Assembly: GCA_049472395.1 (NCBI GenBank)
Contig: JBLIRR010000031.1
Span: 1 to 64,000 of the forward strand
Length of the DNA: 64,000 nt
Reading direction: 5' to 3'
Source of the DNA: JBLIRR01 sp049472395
GTDB lineage: Bacteria > SZUA-182 > DTGQ01 > JBLIRR01
Part shown: one piece after another, positions 63,501 to 64,000 of the stretch
Layout of the letters: each line of letters opens with the position of its first letter
Numbering within the stretch: position 1 is the stretch's first letter
Position numbers and translations under genes: made by a program
The notes under the pieces: model-generated
Told to the model about the DNA's origin: nothing
The model's input: the letters and a program-made list of their open reading frames with translations, nothing else
Database searches by the model: none

Positions 63501-64000
63501 CACGGAATACGTCCGAGGCTGTTTCTGTGCTCGATGAGATAAAATAGGCTTCTACTAAAAGTGTACCAATCATATCAGCTCCCAAATCCAGAAAAAGCTT
63601 TGCCTCTCCATTTTTTAACTCTATCCCTTTGGTCAGAATGGTCTGGCGATCTTTGATGATATCCACAAAAACCCTTCTGGCCTTAATCTCAGAGGTATAG
63701 ATATGCATCGTCATTGTCTGGCCCACGGTATAAATCGCTCGGTCCGTCCGCACAAGGATCCTTTCTTCTCTCGCATTCTCAGAAAGATTTATCTCAACCA
63801 GGGCACTCTTTCCCCCTGCCTTTGAGGCAACATGGAAGATCAGGGGAGAGTATGCATCAGGGATCAGTGCCAGGGTCCCCAGCCCTTGTTCATCTGTATC
63901 TATGGTGAAGATGTGCCCATCAAAATTAATCAGACTGTGTGTCGCAAGTCCCCGGCCCTTCGGATCGGTGGTGAGAATATACAGGATATTTTCCACTCCC
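60538..64000 (-). CDS. alpha-2-macroglobulin-like protein with in-frame TGA at the thioester cysteine (partial; candidate selenoprotein or pseudogene)
   Basis: The gene runs in from beyond the window end (no true start seen). MG-type domains are visible (VRTDRAIYTVGQTMTMHIY; YLPGEKAKIEFQV; GVNIVDEAVYALQE), then a bait-like insert, the A2M domain (SDGVAYLDVNMADSITTWRM), and VKVYPGIFSQVVEGLDKLFKVPFG. A TGA follows at 62010-62008, exactly where the thioester Cys of PFGCxEQTT belongs. The frame then continues FCQTTSVTWPNVLALDYM and covers the whole thioester domain and the C-terminal receptor-type domain (PPGFRIFWEDF, AFDYYNPGIRDE). Cys replaces the usual Glu. Downstream codons are undamaged for 483 residues. 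The options are selenocysteine recoding or a nonsense mutation in a thioester-less protein. Macroglobulins trap proteases in the envelope. Confidence 0.85.
61981..62010 (-). promoter_or_regulatory. SECIS-like hairpin immediately downstream of the in-frame TGA
   Basis: On the minus strand the TGA (62010-62008) is followed by ten bases and then CCACGUC-GGU-GACGUGG (61997-61981): a perfect 7-bp stem with a GGU loop. A lower UUUG/CAAA helix can extend it across an asymmetric internal loop. Spacing and a G-starting apical loop 17 bases from the UGA are within the range described for bacterial SECIS elements. The stem also has to encode TTSVTW, so chance pairing is possible. Confidence 0.45.

Noticed and set aside
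60538..64000. Reassigned genetic code (TGA as an amino acid) as the cause of the broken frames
   Set aside because: Several genes here end naturally at TGA, including pilV at 17946, pilW at 43548, the gene at 52642 and the macroglobulin itself.

Overview
The window is bacterial and looks like a Gram-negative, probably uncultivated, organism with a large secretome. It has an Omp85-type outer-membrane barrel, two type IV minor-pilin/PilY1 cassettes, many signal peptides and very large multidomain exported proteins. TGA clearly serves as a stop at several gene ends, so the standard code applies. No rRNA, tRNA, CRISPR array or phage module was seen, and I do not assign a phylum.

Layout. 1-5.9 kb: end of a gene, small secreted proteins, a fused pseudogene scar, an operon of AI-2E-type exporter / 49-aa unknown / metallophosphoesterase, and a short Omp85 protein. 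5.9-8.1 kb: a LemA-TPM-TPM operon on the minus strand. 8.2-10.3 kb: an AAA-ATPase/PD-(D/E)XK gene and a GC-rich gene-free island, flanked by an 18-bp direct repeat. 10.4-13.8 kb: a two-gene histidine kinase phosphorelay. 13.9-15.8 kb: a secreted metalloprotease-like protein with a dockerin. 16.3-36.1 kb (minus): giant DUF2341/LamG/C25 (gingipain-type) protein, PilY1, FimT, PilV, PilW, PilX. 36.9-41.5 kb: a lipoprotein and two adjacent Hsp70 genes. 42.3-49 kb (plus): a second cassette FimT-PilW-PilV-PilX-PilY1. 49.5-53.7 kb: small accessory genes, including a flavodoxin-like reductase, a YiiX-type amidase preceded by an attC-like palindrome, and a 53-aa gene. 53.9-64 kb (minus): an alpha-2-macroglobulin-like gene translationally coupled to a 2213-aa protein with about 21 LVIVD repeats, three degenerate caspase-fold domains and a MopE-type metal-binding motif.

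How the parts may work together. Each PilY1 carries a different binding-type module inserted inside its von Willebrand A domain, next to its own set of minor pilins. The minus cassette also carries a giant C25 protease with six LamG modules. This reads as pilus-displayed or co-exported adhesin/protease machinery. The macroglobulin operon could provide a protease-trapping or envelope-defence counterpart; that link is inference.

Most notable signal. The macroglobulin reading frame is broken by one in-frame TGA exactly where the thioester cysteine belongs. The frame is intact for 483 codons afterwards, the usual Glu is replaced by Cys, and a 7-bp GGU-loop hairpin starts 10 nt after the TGA. This fits a bacterial SECIS and makes the gene a candidate selenoprotein. 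A nonsense mutation in a thioester-less macroglobulin is the main alternative.
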